From: Microvirga pudoricolor
GTDB lineage: Bacteria; Pseudomonadota; Alphaproteobacteria; Rhizobiales; Beijerinckiaceae
Length of the DNA: 64,000 nucleotides
NCBI RefSeq assembly: GCF_016892705.1
Contig: NZ_JAFEMB010000005.1
Location: 300,811-364,810, forward strand
Direction: 5' to 3'
The translations under genes were made by a program, and so were the position numbers. The notes beneath the pieces were generated by a model, which was given only the letters and a program-made list of their open reading frames with translations, was not told the origin of the DNA and did no database searches. Of this stretch, positions 21,895-31,437 are shown in pieces (position 1 is the stretch's first letter; each line of letters opens with the position of its first letter).

Positions 21895-23658
21895 ATGCCG
21901 CACCACACCCCATTGATCTCAACGATCGTTGTCGGTCTCGTGCTGGCCTTCATCCTGGGCGCCGTCGCCCACCGCATCCGCATCTCCCCCCTCGTCGGCT
22001 ACCTTCTGGCCGGGGTCCTCGTGGGCCCGTTCACGCCCGGCTACGTGGCCGACCAAGGCTTGGCCAACGAGTTGGCCGAAATCGGCGTCATCCTGCTCAT
22101 GTTCGGCGTCGGCCTGCATTTCTCCCTGAAGGATCTCCTCTCGGTCAAAGCCATCGCGATTCCGGGCGCCATTGCCCAGATAGCCGTGGCGACCCTTCTG
22201 GGCATGGGCCTGGCCTGGGCCTTGGGCTGGGGGATCGCGGCCGGGTTCGTGTTCGGCCTTGCCCTATCCGTCGCCAGCACCGTGGTGCTCCTCCGGGCGC
22301 TCCAAGAGCGGCGCCTGATTGAGACGGAGCGTGGCCGCATCGCCGTCGGATGGCTGATCGTCGAGGATCTGGCCATGGTCCTGACCCTGGTGCTGCTGCC
22401 GCCCATCGCCGATCTGCTCAAGACCAGTTCGTCCGATCCGCTCATGCTGCTCGAACCGCTGGTGATCACCCTGGGCAAGGTGGTGGCCTTCATGGCCCTC
22501 ATGCTCATCGTCGGCCGCCGGCTCATCCCGTGGATCCTACATTTCGTGGCCCATACGGGCTCACGCGAGCTGTTTCGGCTCTCCGTGCTGTCCATCGCCC
22601 TCGGCGTGGCCTATGGGGCCGCCGTGCTGTTCGGGGTGTCCTTCGCGCTGGGAGCCTTCTTCGCCGGCATGATGATGGCCGAGTCGGAGCTCAGCCACCG
22701 CGCCGCATCCGAATCGCTGCCGCTGCGGGACGCCTTCGCGGTGCTGTTCTTCGTATCCGTGGGCATGCTGTTCGATCCGACCATCGTATTCCGCGATTTC
22801 GGACCCGTCCTGGCAACCTTCCTGATCATCGTGGTGGGCAAGTCTCTGGCTGCTCTCGCCATCGTCCGCCTGTTCCGCCACAAGCGGGCGACCGCGCTCA
22901 CCATCGCGGCCAGCCTGGCGCAGATCGGCGAGTTCTCGTTCATCCTGGCGGGGTTGGGCGTGGACCTCGCCCTGCTCCCGGAGCGCGGACGGGACCTCAT
23001 CCTGGCGGGCGCCATCCTGTCGATCCTCGTCAACCCGGTGCTGTTCGCGATCCTCGACCGGCGGCTGGCGAAAACCGCCGATCCTCTCCCGCCGCCCGTC
23101 GACACACCCACGGCCGACACTCCAGCGGCCGCCATGGAGGTGAAGCCTCGCACCATGACGGATCTCTCCGGCCACGTCGTCCTCGTCGGTCACGGCCGGG
23201 TCGGACAGTTCGTCAGCGCCAAGCTGCAACGATCCGGCACGCCTTTTCTGGTCATCGAGACCAATGACGGCAAGACGTCCGAGCTGCGCCAGAGCGGCAT
23301 CGAGACCGTCACGGGCAATGCGGCGGATCCGGAGGTCGCGGCGTCGGCCAACATCGCCGGCGCCCGGTGCCTGCTGGTGGCGATCCCTGACGCCTTCGAG
23401 GGCGGCCAAGTCGTGGAGCAGGCCCGCAAGATCAATCCCGGCCTGCCGATCATTGCCCGCTCGCACTCGGATGCCGAAGCGGAACACCTGCTCAAATACG
23501 GCGCCAGCACGGTGGTGCTGGGCGAGCAGGAGGTCGCGAAGGCCATGCTCGGAGCCATCTCGGACAGAACCGCGCCGGGGAACGCCGCAGCCGACGTACC
23601 TCCAGTCGATGAGCCTCCGGGGACATCCGCTTCCGGCCCCGCTCCGCAGCCGACCTGA
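21895..23658 (+). CDS. CPA2-family cation:proton antiporter with RCK/TrkA-N domain (YbaL/Kef type)
   Basis: A 587-residue inner-membrane transporter. About twelve hydrophobic helices span residues 8-400, beginning LISTIVVGLVLAFILGAVAHRI and including the CPA2 motif LLMFGVGLHFSLKDLL. After a proline-rich linker (about residues 395-412) comes a cytoplasmic TrkA-N nucleotide-binding domain, HVVLVGHGRVGQFVSAKL, with a Rossmann GxGxxG-type loop, as in YbaL, KefB and RosB. Likely exports K+ or Na+ in exchange for protons, gated by a nucleotide or thiol ligand. It lies inside the suf gene cluster, opposite in orientation; a role in redox or metal stress is possible but not shown. Confidence 0.9.
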   Translation: MPHHTPLISTIVVGLVLAFILGAVAHRIRISPLVGYLLAGVLVGPFTPGYVADQGLANELAEIGVILLMFGVGLHFSLKDLLSVKAIAIPGAIAQIAVATLLGMGLAWALGWGIAAGFVFGLALSVASTVVLLRALQERRLIETERGRIAVGWLIVEDLAMVLTLVLLPPIADLLKTSSSDPLMLLEPLVITLGKVVAFMALMLIVGRRLIPWILHFVAHTGSRELFRLSVLSIALGVAYGAAVLFGVSFALGAFFAGMMMAESELSHRAASESLPLRDAFAVLFFVSVGMLFDPTIVFRDFGPVLATFLIIVVGKSLAALAIVRLFRHKRATALTIAASLAQIGEFSFILAGLGVDLALLPERGRDLILAGAILSILVNPVLFAILDRRLAKTADPLPPPVDTPTADTPAAAMEVKPRTMTDLSGHVVLVGHGRVGQFVSAKLQRSGTPFLVIETNDGKTSELRQSGIETVTGNAADPEVAASANIAGARCLLVAIPDAFEGGQVVEQARKINPGLPIIARSHSDAEAEHLLKYGASTVVLGEQEVAKAMLGAISDRTAPGNAAADVPPVDEPPGTSASGPAPQPT

Positions 23659-23661
23659 ACG

Positions 23662-23686
23662 AAAAAGCCCGCCTTTGGGGCGGGCT
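23662..23686. terminator. Bidirectional terminator between antiporter and sufT
   Basis: AGCCCGCC and GGGCGGGCT pair around a short TTTG loop. On the minus strand the hairpin is followed by TTTTTCG, so it ends the suf transcript; on the plus strand only a weak T-stretch follows (GATCTTC), about 10 bases after the antiporter stop. Confidence 0.75.
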
Positions 23687-23734
23687 GATCTTCACCATTT
23701 GGCTCCCCGGGTGAACCCTGGGGCGGCTATCGAG

Positions 23735-24121
23735 CTACCACATGTCGAGGGCGACACGGGCTTCGTCCGACATCCGGCTCTGATCCCAGGGTGGATCGAA
23801 CACCATGTTTACCTGCACGTTCTGGACGCCCTGCACCGAAGCGACGGCATTCTCGACCCATCCGGGCATCTCGCCGGCCACGGGGCATCCAGGGGCCGTC
23901 AGCGTCATGTCGATGGCGACGTTGCGGTTATCGTCGATATCGACCCGGTAGATCAGGCCGAGTTCGTAGATGTCGGACGGGATCTCGGGATCGTAGACCG
24001 TCTTCAGGGCCGCGATGATATCGTCAGTCATCCGGTCCAGCTCTTCCGGCGGGATCGCGGAGCTCGGCGAAACCTGCGGCGCGTTCGGGACGGCGGCGTC
24101 GGTAGGGTTGGAGGTATCCAT
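23735..24121 (-). CDS. sufT: SufT-type Fe-S assembly protein (MIP18/DUF59 family)
   Basis: A 128-residue protein with the DUF59 domain: MTDDIIAALKTVYDPEIPSDIYELGLIYRVDID and LTAPGCPVAGEMP, where the single conserved cysteine lies, then VFDPPWDQSRMSDEAR. SufT proteins help mature or transfer Fe-S clusters, working with the SufBCD scaffold. The N-terminal 25 residues are Pro/Ala/Ser-rich and probably flexible. It starts 10 bases after the sufS stop, so it is in the same operon. A terminator follows at 23662-23686. Confidence 0.92.
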   Translation of the reverse strand: MDTSNPTDAAVPNAPQVSPSSAIPPEELDRMTDDIIAALKTVYDPEIPSDIYELGLIYRVDIDDNRNVAIDMTLTAPGCPVAGEMPGWVENAVASVQGVQNVQVNMVFDPPWDQSRMSDEARVALDMW

Positions 24122-24130
24122 GGGGCGTCC

Positions 24131-25396
24131 TCACGCGAACAGGGTTTCGGCCCGTTGCAGGGCCTCGGCCAGCTTATCGATTTCGGCAGGGGTGTTATAG
24201 AGCCCAATCGACGCGCGGCAGGTGGAAGTGGCGCCGAAGCGCTCCAGGAGCGGCATGGCACAGTGAGTGCCGGCACGGACGGCGACGCCCTGCCGGTCGA
24301 TGATGGTCGCGACGTCGTGCGCGTGGGCGTTCTTCATCTCGAAGGCGATGATGCCGCCCTTGCCCTTGGCCTGCCCGATGATGCGCAGCGAATTCATGGC
24401 GCCGAGGCGCTCATGGGCATAGGCCGAGAGCGCCGCCTCATGGGCCTGGATGTTGTCCCGTCCCAGCTCCATCATGAAGCGCACGGCAGCGCCGAGGCCG
24501 ACGGCCTCGATGATGGCGGGCGTTCCGGCTTCGAAGCGGTGGGGCGGGTCGTTATAAGTGATAGCGTCCAGGCGGACTTCGCGGATCATCTCACCTCCCC
24601 CTTGATAGGGAGGCATCCGCTGGAGCCATTCGCGCTTGCCGTAAAGGACGCCGATCCCGGTCGGCCCATAGACCTTGTGGCCCGTGAGCACATAGAAATC
24701 CGCGTCCAGATCCTGTACGTCCACGTTCAGGTGAACGGCCCCCTGAGCGCCGTCGATGAGGACCGGAACCCCATGAGCGTGGGCGATGCGCACGATCTCC
24801 TTCGCGGGTGTCACCGTGCCGAGCACGTTGGACATATGCGTGAGCGCGACGAATTTGGTGCGGGGCGTGAAGAGCTTCTCGAATTCCTCGACCAGGAAGT
24901 TGCCGTCCTCGTCCACGGGCGCCCACTTGATCACCGCGCCCTTGCGCACCCGCAGGAAATGCCAGGGCACGATGTTGGAGTGATGCTCCATGATGGAGAG
25001 GATGACCTCGTCCCCCTCCCCGATCCCGGCGCCGTCCGTCATGCGGCCGAAGCAATCCGCCACGAGGTTGTAGGCTTCCGTGGCGGATTTGGTGAACACG
25101 ATCTCGTCCACCGTGCCGGCATTCAGGAAGGCCCGCACGCTCTCGCGGGCGGCCTCGAAGGATTCGGTCGCCGCATTGGCCATGTAGTGAAGGCCGCGAT
25201 GGACATTGGCGTAGCCCGTCTCCATCGTGTTGACCATGGCGTCGATCACGGCGCGGGGCTTCTGCGCCGAGGCGGCGTTGTCGAGATAGACGAGCGGCTT
25301 GCCGTAGACCTGTTGCGACAGGATCGGAAACTCGGCCCGGATGGCCTCGACGTCGTAAGTGCCTTTGAACGGTGCATTCATGGCTTCATCCACCAT
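24131..25396 (-). CDS. sufS: Cysteine desulfurase SufS
   Basis: A group II PLP-dependent cysteine desulfurase (421 residues) that supplies sulfane sulfur for cluster assembly. PLP-lysine: VLTGHKVYGPTGIGVLYG. Catalytic cysteine: VRAGTHCAMPLLERFG, the short-loop form of SufS. The N-terminus is FPILSQQVYGKPLVYLDNAASAQKP. The ATG at 25396 has AAGGGATGAG upstream; an ATG 15 bases later (MNAPFKG) is an alternative. A palindromic element fills the 200-base gap to sufD. This is the second desulfurase in the cluster; the other (29337-30500) is of the NifS/IscS type. Confidence 0.95.
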   Translation of the reverse strand: MVDEAMNAPFKGTYDVEAIRAEFPILSQQVYGKPLVYLDNAASAQKPRAVIDAMVNTMETGYANVHRGLHYMANAATESFEAARESVRAFLNAGTVDEIVFTKSATEAYNLVADCFGRMTDGAGIGEGDEVILSIMEHHSNIVPWHFLRVRKGAVIKWAPVDEDGNFLVEEFEKLFTPRTKFVALTHMSNVLGTVTPAKEIVRIAHAHGVPVLIDGAQGAVHLNVDVQDLDADFYVLTGHKVYGPTGIGVLYGKREWLQRMPPYQGGGEMIREVRLDAITYNDPPHRFEAGTPAIIEAVGLGAAVRFMMELGRDNIQAHEAALSAYAHERLGAMNSLRIIGQAKGKGGIIAFEMKNAHAHDVATIIDRQGVAVRAGTHCAMPLLERFGATSTCRASIGLYNTPAEIDKLAEALQRAETLFA

Positions 25397-25475
25397 TTGG
25401 GTCTCATCCCTTCCGGGGAAGCTTTTCGTTTCGCAGTCTCATCGCGAGGGATCTGCGAAACAATTCGTATCGCAG

Positions 25476-25583
25476 CCTCATCCTGAGGGAATGGCGCAGC
25501 CATTCGTCTCGAAGGACGAGGCGTCTCCAGTGCTCTCTGGACCCTCCTTCGAGACGCGACTTTCGCCGCTCCTCAGGATGAGG
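25476..25583. repeat. Intergenic palindromic element between sufD and sufS
   Basis: Two nested inverted repeats: CCTCATCCTGAGG (25476-25488) with CCTCAGGATGAGG (25571-25583), and GTCTCGAAGGACGAGG (25506-25521) with CCTCCTTCGAGAC (25543-25555). Elements with these CTCATCCTGAGG and TCTCGAAGGA cores are dispersed in many Hyphomicrobiales genomes. As RNA it would fold into a long double hairpin inside the suf transcript. Confidence 0.8.
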
Positions 25584-25602
25584 GTGACCGCAGCGGAAAC
25601 CC

Positions 25603-26916
25603 TTATCCCCGCGCCCTGAGCCAAGCCTCGACGGACGCGATCAGCGCCTCGCGGAGGCTGTCGTTCTCGACGAACTCGATGGCCTCGCCCAGGAAGGCCT
25701 GGACCAGAAGGCTTTCCGCCTCGGGCTTCGGCAGGCCGCGCGCCATGAGGTAGAAGAGCAGATCGTCGTCGAGCTGACCGCAGGTGGCGCCGTGAGCGCA
25801 TTGCACGTCGTCGGCGAAAATCTCGAGTTCCGGCTTGTTGTTCATGGCGCCGCCCTCCGACAGGAGGAGCGCGGCCGACATCATGCGCCCGTCGGTTTTC
25901 TGCGCGTGCGGCGGCACGATGATCTTGCCCTGGAACACGCCCGTGGCCTCACCGTCGATCACCGTCTTGAACAGCTCGCGGCTCTCGCAATGAGGCGCGG
26001 CGTGCTCGATGATCAGCGTCGTGTCGCCGTGCTGGCGATCCTTCAGCATCGACGCGCCGTTGATCTGAGCCGTCGTGTTCTCGCCCGAGAATACGCCGAA
26101 GACCTGGTGGCGGAACACGGACGAGCCCACGGCCACGTTGATCGTGTTGAGCGACGCCTCGGCGCCGAGCTTTACCGCGAAGGTGGACAGCGCGATCGCC
26201 TGGTCGCCCTCGGCGTTGAGACGGACGTGGCGCACGTGCGCGCCGTCGGCCGCGATCAGCTCCACCACGTCGTTGGGCTGGTGGGCCGCACCGTTCGTGC
26301 TCTCGTGGCTCTCCACCAGGGTCACCGACGCCTCCGGCTCAACCACGACCAGCACGCGGGTGGCGGTGGCGACCGGGGTCGTGCTCGACGTCACGAACTG
26401 GAGGTGGATCGGCGTCGTGACTTCGCCGACGACACGGATCATCACCCCATCGGCCATGAAGGCGGAGTTGAGCTGATAGACCGGGTTTTTGCTCGCCCAG
26501 TCGACGGGGCTCAGACGCGACAGCCATTCGTGGCCGGACGCCAGGGCGCTCGCGAGCGGGACGACATCGATGCCTTCCGGCAATCCGTCGAACGCGATGG
26601 CGGAATCCACCAGGTGGCCGTTCACGAAGGGAATGCGAACCGCGTCCACGCCTGCGAAGGACTTCGCGTCGAGGAGCGCCCGCTTGGCCTCGTCCAAGGA
26701 CGGCTTGGCCGCGAACGGCGCCGCCTCCCGCACGAGCGCGCGGAGGTCCGTGTACTTGAACTCCTCCACCCGGCGGTGGGGAAGGCCGTTGCGGTTGAAG
26801 GTTTCGAAGGCCTGGGCGCGGGATTCCACGTCGCCAGGCAGGGTCGCCTTGGCGGCCTCGAAAGCCTGCACCAGCGCGGTCTCGGCCGGTGTCTTCATGA
26901 GAGTGATCGCGGCCAT
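25603..26916 (-). CDS. sufD: Fe-S cluster assembly protein SufD
   Basis: A 437-residue subunit of the SufBCD scaffold complex. The FeS_assembly (UPF0051) domain is seen in the second half: FRHQVFGVFSGENTTAQINGASML, HAAPHCESRELFKTVIDGEATGVFQGKI and PELEIFADDVQCAHGATCGQLDDDLLFYLMARG, the family signature near the C-terminus. The start at 26916 (MAAITLMKT) lies one base past the sufC stop; upstream in-frame ATGs would overlap sufC. The conserved His in the CAHGATC segment, thought to take part in cluster formation with a SufB cysteine, is present. Confidence 0.95.
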   Translation of the reverse strand: MAAITLMKTPAETALVQAFEAAKATLPGDVESRAQAFETFNRNGLPHRRVEEFKYTDLRALVREAAPFAAKPSLDEAKRALLDAKSFAGVDAVRIPFVNGHLVDSAIAFDGLPEGIDVVPLASALASGHEWLSRLSPVDWASKNPVYQLNSAFMADGVMIRVVGEVTTPIHLQFVTSSTTPVATATRVLVVVEPEASVTLVESHESTNGAAHQPNDVVELIAADGAHVRHVRLNAEGDQAIALSTFAVKLGAEASLNTINVAVGSSVFRHQVFGVFSGENTTAQINGASMLKDRQHGDTTLIIEHAAPHCESRELFKTVIDGEATGVFQGKIIVPPHAQKTDGRMMSAALLLSEGGAMNNKPELEIFADDVQCAHGATCGQLDDDLLFYLMARGLPKPEAESLLVQAFLGEAIEFVENDSLREALIASVEAWLRARG

Positions 26917-26917
26917 G

Positions 26918-27670
26918 TCAGGCGGCCTCGCTTTCCCGGTAATCGGCATAGCCGTTGGCCTCAAGCTCGAGCGCCAGCTCCTTGCCGCCCGAGCGCACGA
27001 TGCGGCCCGAATGCATCACGTGCACGGTATCGGGCACGATGTGGTTCAGGAGACGCTGATAGTGCGTGATGACGAGGAACGAGCGGTCTGGGGACCGCAG
27101 GGCGTTCACGCCCTCAGACACGATGCGGAGCGCGTCGATGTCGAGTCCGGAATCCGTTTCGTCGAGGATGCAGAAGGACGACCGGAGAAGGGCCATCTGC
27201 AGGATCTCCATGCGCTTCTTCTCGCCGCCCGAGAAGCCGACATTGAGAGCGCGTTTGAGCATGTCCTTGGGGATTTCGAGCTGCGCCGCGGCCGCATTGA
27301 CGCGCTTGATGAAATCCGGCGTCGACAGCTCGCTCTCGCCGCGCGCCTTGAGCTGCGCGTTCATGGCGGCCTTGAGGAAGGTCATCGAAGCGACGCCGGG
27401 GATCTCTAGGGGATACTGGAAGGCGAGGAACACGCCTGCGGCGGCGCGCTCGTCCGGCCCCATCTCCAGGATGTTCTCGCCGTCCAGCAGGATCTCGCCG
27501 TCGAGGACCTCGTAATCCTCCTTGCCGGCGATCACGTAGGACAGGGTCGACTTCCCCGAGCCGTTCGGGCCCATGATGGCGGCAACCTCGCCGTTATTCA
27601 CGGTGAGATTCAAGCCGTTGAGAATGCGCTTGTCCTCGATCTGGACAACGAGGTTCTTGATTTCGAGCAT
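26918..27670 (-). CDS. sufC: Fe-S assembly ATPase SufC
   Basis: A 250-residue ABC-type ATPase that powers the SufBCD complex. Walker A is [15 protein letters not shown]; the ABC signature is [16 protein letters not shown]; Walker B is [16 protein letters not shown]; and the switch histidine follows in [11 protein letters not shown]. SufC has no membrane partner; it binds SufB and SufD. Translationally coupled to sufD (start one base after its stop). A second palindromic element occupies the 125-base gap to sufB upstream. Confidence 0.96.
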   Translation of the reverse strand: MLEIKNLVVQIEDKRILNGLNLTVNNGEVAAIMGPNGSGKSTLSYVIAGKEDYEVLDGEILLDGENILEMGPDERAAAGVFLAFQYPLEIPGVASMTFLKAAMNAQLKARGESELSTPDFIKRVNAAAAQLEIPKDMLKRALNVGFSGGEKKRMEILQMALLRSSFCILDETDSGLDIDALRIVSEGVNALRSPDRSFLVITHYQRLLNHIVPDTVHVMHSGRIVRSGGKELALELEANGYADYRESEAA

Positions 27671-27687
27671 TGGTTTATTCCATTCGC

Positions 27688-27785
27688 GTCATCCCGGGCG
27701 AGCATAGCGAGACCCGGGACCGATATCCGAATTTTGAACTGGTTTCCGCGATCCCGGCTCTGCGCTACGCTCCGGCCGGGACGAC
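27688..27785. repeat. Intergenic palindromic element between sufB and sufC
   Basis: GTCATCCCGGGCGAGC...GAGACCCGGGA in the left half and ATCCCGGCTCTGCGC...GGCCGGGACGAC in the right half are arranged so that the outer GTCATCCCGG and CCGGGACGAC pair, with inner hairpins in each half. It resembles the dispersed GTC(A)TCCCGGGC repeats of Hyphomicrobiales but differs in sequence from the element next to sufS. Confidence 0.7.
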
Positions 27786-27795
27786 GCCTGTTTGG

Positions 27796-29268
27796 TTAAC
27801 CCACCGAGCCTTCCAGCGAGATCGAGATTAGCTTCTGGGCTTCCACGGCGAACTCCATCGGGAGCTGCTGGAGAACATCCTTCACGAAGCCGTTCACGAT
27901 GAGCGCCGTCGCCTCCTCATCCGAGAGGCCGCGCTGCTGGCAGTAGAACATCTGGTCTTCGGAGATCTTCGAGGTGGTGGCCTCGTGCTCGAAAACGGCG
28001 GTCGCGTTCTTCGACTCGATGTAGGGCACCGTATGGGCCCCACACTCGTTGCCGATGAGGAGCGAGTCGCAGTTCGTGAAGTTGCGCGCGCCCGTGGCCT
28101 TCCGGTGAGCCGAGACGAGACCGCGATACGTATTCTCGGAACGGCCCGCCGCAATGCCCTTCGAGATAATCCGGCTGGTCGTGTTCTTGCCGAGATGGAT
28201 CATCTTGGTGCCGGAATCGACCTGCTGCATGCCGTTGGACACCGCGATCGAGTAGAACTCGCCCCGCGAGTTGTCGCCGCGCAGGATGCAGGACGGATAC
28301 TTCCAGGTGATCGCCGACCCCGTTTCAACCTGCGTCCAGGTGATGACCGAGTTCTTGCCCCGGCAATCGCCGCGCTTGGTCACGAAATTGTAGATGCCGC
28401 CCTTCCCTTGCGCATCGCCCGGGTACCAGTTCTGGACGGTGGAATATTTGATCTCGGCATCGTCGAGAGCGATCAGCTCGACCACCGCCGCGTGGAGCTG
28501 GTTCTCGTCGCGCTTCGGGGCCGTGCAGCCCTCCAGGTACGAGACGTAGGAGCCCTTGTCGGCGATGATGAGGGTGCGCTCGAACTGGCCAGTGTTCTTC
28601 TCGTTGATGCGGAAGTACGTGGACAGTTCCATGGGGCAGCGGACGCCCGGCGGCACGTAGACGAAGGACCCGTCCGTGAAGACAGCCGAGTTGAGGGTCG
28701 CGAAGAAGTTGTCCGTGACGGGGACCACCGTGCCGAGATATTGCTTCACCAGATCCGGGTATTCGCGGATGGCCTCCGAGATCGGCATGAAGATCACGCC
28801 GGCCTTCTTCAGCTCCTCCTTGAAGGTCGTGGCAACCGAGACCGAGTCGAACACCGCGTCCACGGCCACCCGGCGCTCCGGCTCGACCCCGGCCAGGATC
28901 TCCTGCTCACGCAGGGGAATGCCGAGCTTCTCGTAGGTGCGCAGGATTTCCGGGTCGACCTCGTCGAGGGACTTCGGAGCCGGATTGTTCTTCGGCGCCG
29001 CGTAATAATAAATCTCGTTGTAATCGATCTTGTCGTAGGACACGCGGGCCCAGTTGGGCTCCTGCATGGTCTGCCAGCGCTTATAGGCGTCCAGGCGCCA
29101 TTGCAGCATCCATTCCGGCTCGCCCTTCTTGGCCGAGATGAAGCGGATCACATCCTCGGAGAGGCCCTTGGGGGATTTCTCCATTTCGACTTCGGTCTCG
29201 AAGCCGTACTTATACTGGTCCACGTCGATCAGGCGCACCTGATCGATGGTCTCCTGCACTGCAGGCAT
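27796..29268 (-). CDS. sufB: Fe-S cluster assembly protein SufB
   Basis: A 490-residue scaffold protein on which Fe-S clusters are built. The N-terminal [19 protein letters not shown] and the long UPF0051 core ([65 protein letters not shown]) match SufB rather than SufD. The GNECGAHT segment holds the cysteine that in SufB works with a SufD histidine in cluster formation. First scaffold gene after the NifS-type desulfurase, which ends 68 bases upstream. Confidence 0.96.
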   Translation of the reverse strand: MPAVQETIDQVRLIDVDQYKYGFETEVEMEKSPKGLSEDVIRFISAKKGEPEWMLQWRLDAYKRWQTMQEPNWARVSYDKIDYNEIYYYAAPKNNPAPKSLDEVDPEILRTYEKLGIPLREQEILAGVEPERRVAVDAVFDSVSVATTFKEELKKAGVIFMPISEAIREYPDLVKQYLGTVVPVTDNFFATLNSAVFTDGSFVYVPPGVRCPMELSTYFRINEKNTGQFERTLIIADKGSYVSYLEGCTAPKRDENQLHAAVVELIALDDAEIKYSTVQNWYPGDAQGKGGIYNFVTKRGDCRGKNSVITWTQVETGSAITWKYPSCILRGDNSRGEFYSIAVSNGMQQVDSGTKMIHLGKNTTSRIISKGIAAGRSENTYRGLVSAHRKATGARNFTNCDSLLIGNECGAHTVPYIESKNATAVFEHEATTSKISEDQMFYCQQRGLSDEEATALIVNGFVKDVLQQLPMEFAVEAQKLISISLEGSVG

Positions 29269-29336
29269 CTGTCTCTCCCACCTCTCACGGCTTCAAGGGC
29301 CGCGGGTTGACGACGACGAAAGGCTCCGCAGCCCCT

Positions 29337-30500
29337 TCAGGCCGCGCTCGCCCTTCTCTTATATAGGTTCGATGCCACCCTTTCGCACGTCTCCACGAAG
29401 CGGGAAACGTCCTCTTTGGTGGTCATCCACCCCAAACTGACGCGCAAGGCTCCCTCGGCGAGAGCCGGCTCGACCCCCATGGCATCGAGCACATGCGACC
29501 GCCTGACCTTGCCGGACGAGCAGGCGGACCCGGACGAGAGCGCGATTCCAGCCAGATCGAACGCGATGAGCGCCGTCTCCGCCCTCAGGCCCGGAATGGC
29601 AAAGGCAAGCGTGTTTGGCAACCGCCGGGTTCCGTCCGCGAAGACGACGGCCTCCGGCGCCACCCGGCGAAGCTCCGCTTCGGCTTCGTCCCGCAGGGCT
29701 TCGAGCCGGGCAGCCTCTTCCGCGAGATGACCTGCCGCAAGGGAAGACGCAACCCCGAAGCCCGCGATGGCCGCGACATTTTCGGTGCCGGCTCGATAGC
29801 CCCTCTCCTGGCCGCCGCCGCGGATGAGCCGGTCTGCGATCTCGAGCCGGTCGGAGGCCAGGATCACCGCCCCGGCTCCCTTCGGACCGCCCAGCTTGTG
29901 GGCCGAAAGGGTCAGGACGTCGGCTCCGAGGGCTTCCAGGTCGAGCGGAATCTTGCCGGCCGCCTGGACGGCATCCGTATGCAGGAGCCCGCCCTCCTCG
30001 CGCACCAGCGCCGCCGCCTCGGCGATCGGCTGCAGGGCGCCGGTCTCATTATTGGCGGCCTGGATGGAGACGAGCGCGCGCGGACCCGCTTGGAGCTGGG
30101 CCCGCAGCCGCGCCAAGTCCACGACCCCTTGGCCGTCGACCGGAATGGTCTCGACCGCGCCGGGATCGAATCGATGTCCAGACAGGACGCTGGGGTGTTC
30201 GCCGGCGCTGATCAGGAGTCGTTCGGGGCCGGCCTGGCCGGACTGGCGCAAGGACGGCGACAGAGCCAGATTGTTGGCCTCCGTGCCGCCGCTGGTGAAG
30301 ATCACGTTCTTCGGCCTCGCACCCGCCAGCGCTGCGACCTGTTCGCGGGCGGATTCCATCTCGGCGCGGGCCGCCCGGCCCTCCGAATGAACCGACGAAG
30401 CGTTTCCGGGAAGCCCGAGCGCGCGCAGGACCGCCTCGGCGACCATGGGCCTCAGGGGCGCGGTCGCATTATAGTCGAGGTAGACGCGCTGCTGCGTCAT
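29337..30500 (-). CDS. Cysteine desulfurase, NifS/IscS type
   Basis: A 387-residue group I PLP-dependent cysteine desulfurase. It begins VYLDYNATAPLRPMV; the PLP-lysine is in TLSAHKLGGPKGAG; the mobile-loop catalytic cysteine is in SSGSACSSGKVRRSHVL. It heads the suf operon, as is common in alphaproteobacteria, and gives the cluster two desulfurases of different type. The ATG at 30500 (MTQQRVYL) is the family start; the open frame continues upstream without similarity. The Rrf2-type regulator (IscR/RirA) that often precedes it in related genomes is not here: the upstream neighbour is a divergent hydrolase gene. Confidence 0.92.
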   Translation of the reverse strand: MTQQRVYLDYNATAPLRPMVAEAVLRALGLPGNASSVHSEGRAARAEMESAREQVAALAGARPKNVIFTSGGTEANNLALSPSLRQSGQAGPERLLISAGEHPSVLSGHRFDPGAVETIPVDGQGVVDLARLRAQLQAGPRALVSIQAANNETGALQPIAEAAALVREEGGLLHTDAVQAAGKIPLDLEALGADVLTLSAHKLGGPKGAGAVILASDRLEIADRLIRGGGQERGYRAGTENVAAIAGFGVASSLAAGHLAEEAARLEALRDEAEAELRRVAPEAVVFADGTRRLPNTLAFAIPGLRAETALIAFDLAGIALSSGSACSSGKVRRSHVLDAMGVEPALAEGALRVSLGWMTTKEDVSRFVETCERVASNLYKRRASAA

Positions 30501-30759
30501 GAGGCCTGCGCCCTTTCCAAACCCGCTCTGCGAGGCCCTCGCACGAAATCCTTGCATTGGCCCCTGGTAGACGTGCTAAAGCACCACGACATCCGCGTCA
30601 GGCCTCGGCCCGACAGAGTGCTGCCGCGCGCAGTAACGCGATAACAGCCCTCTTTAGAATAATTCTAAGGCGGTTTTAGGGAAATGAAGCACCTCAAGTC
30701 AAGGGTGCTTGCTCATTCTATCCTTCATCGGAAGGGTAAGTCCATTCAAGAGGTTCAGA

Positions 30760-31416
30760 ATGCCAGAGGTCGTCTTCACGGGGCCCGCCGGTCGTATTGA
30801 AGGTCGCTACCAGCCCGCGAAGCAGAAGGGCGCGCCGATCGCCATCGTGCTGCATCCCCACCCGCAGTTCGGGGGCACGATGAACAACCAGATCGTCTAC
30901 AACCTCTACTATAATTTCCTGAACCGGGGCTTCTCGGTTCTTCGCTTCAACTTCCGGGGCGTCGGCCGCAGCCAGGGCGCCTTCGACCATGGCCAGGGCG
31001 AACTCTCCGACGCCGCAGCCGCCCTCGACTGGGCCCAGTCCATGAACCCGGACGCCCGGGCTTGCTGGATCGCGGGCGTGTCCTTCGGGGCCTGGATCGG
31101 CATGCAGCTCCTCATGCGCCGCCCGGAGATCGAGGGTTTCATCTCCATCGCCGCCATGGCCAACCGGTATGACTTCTCGTTCCTGGCCCCCTGCCCGTCC
31201 TCCGGGCTGTTCGTCCATGGTTCCGAGGACCGGGTCGCGCCCGTCAAGGACGTGGTCAGCGTCATCGAGAAGGTGAAGACCCAGAAGGGCGTCAAGCTGG
31301 AGCACGCCGTGGTGGACGGCGCCAACCACTTTTTCGACGGAAAGGTGGACGAGCTCATGCTCTCGGTCGATGAGTACCTCAACAAGCGCCTCGGCACGGC
31401 CGAGGAAGCGGCTTGA
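30760..31416 (+). CDS. Alpha/beta-hydrolase (dienelactone-hydrolase-like)
   Basis: A 218-residue alpha/beta hydrolase. Diagnostic parts: IAIVLHPHPQFGGTMNNQIV (oxyanion region), RFNFRGVGRSQGAFDHGQGE, nucleophile elbow IAGVSFGAWIGMQ, acid in HGSEDRVAP and histidine in DGANHFFDGKVD. This subfamily is regularly found beside the iscS-suf genes in alphaproteobacteria, suggesting a link, though no substrate is known. The ATG at 30760 (MPEVVF) has AAGAGG 7-8 bases upstream. It is transcribed away from the suf operon across 260 bases that must contain both promoters. Confidence 0.88.
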   Translation: MPEVVFTGPAGRIEGRYQPAKQKGAPIAIVLHPHPQFGGTMNNQIVYNLYYNFLNRGFSVLRFNFRGVGRSQGAFDHGQGELSDAAAALDWAQSMNPDARACWIAGVSFGAWIGMQLLMRRPEIEGFISIAAMANRYDFSFLAPCPSSGLFVHGSEDRVAPVKDVVSVIEKVKTQKGVKLEHAVVDGANHFFDGKVDELMLSVDEYLNKRLGTAEEAA

Positions 31417-31437
31417 GCGTGACGGCGCAGATTTGAA

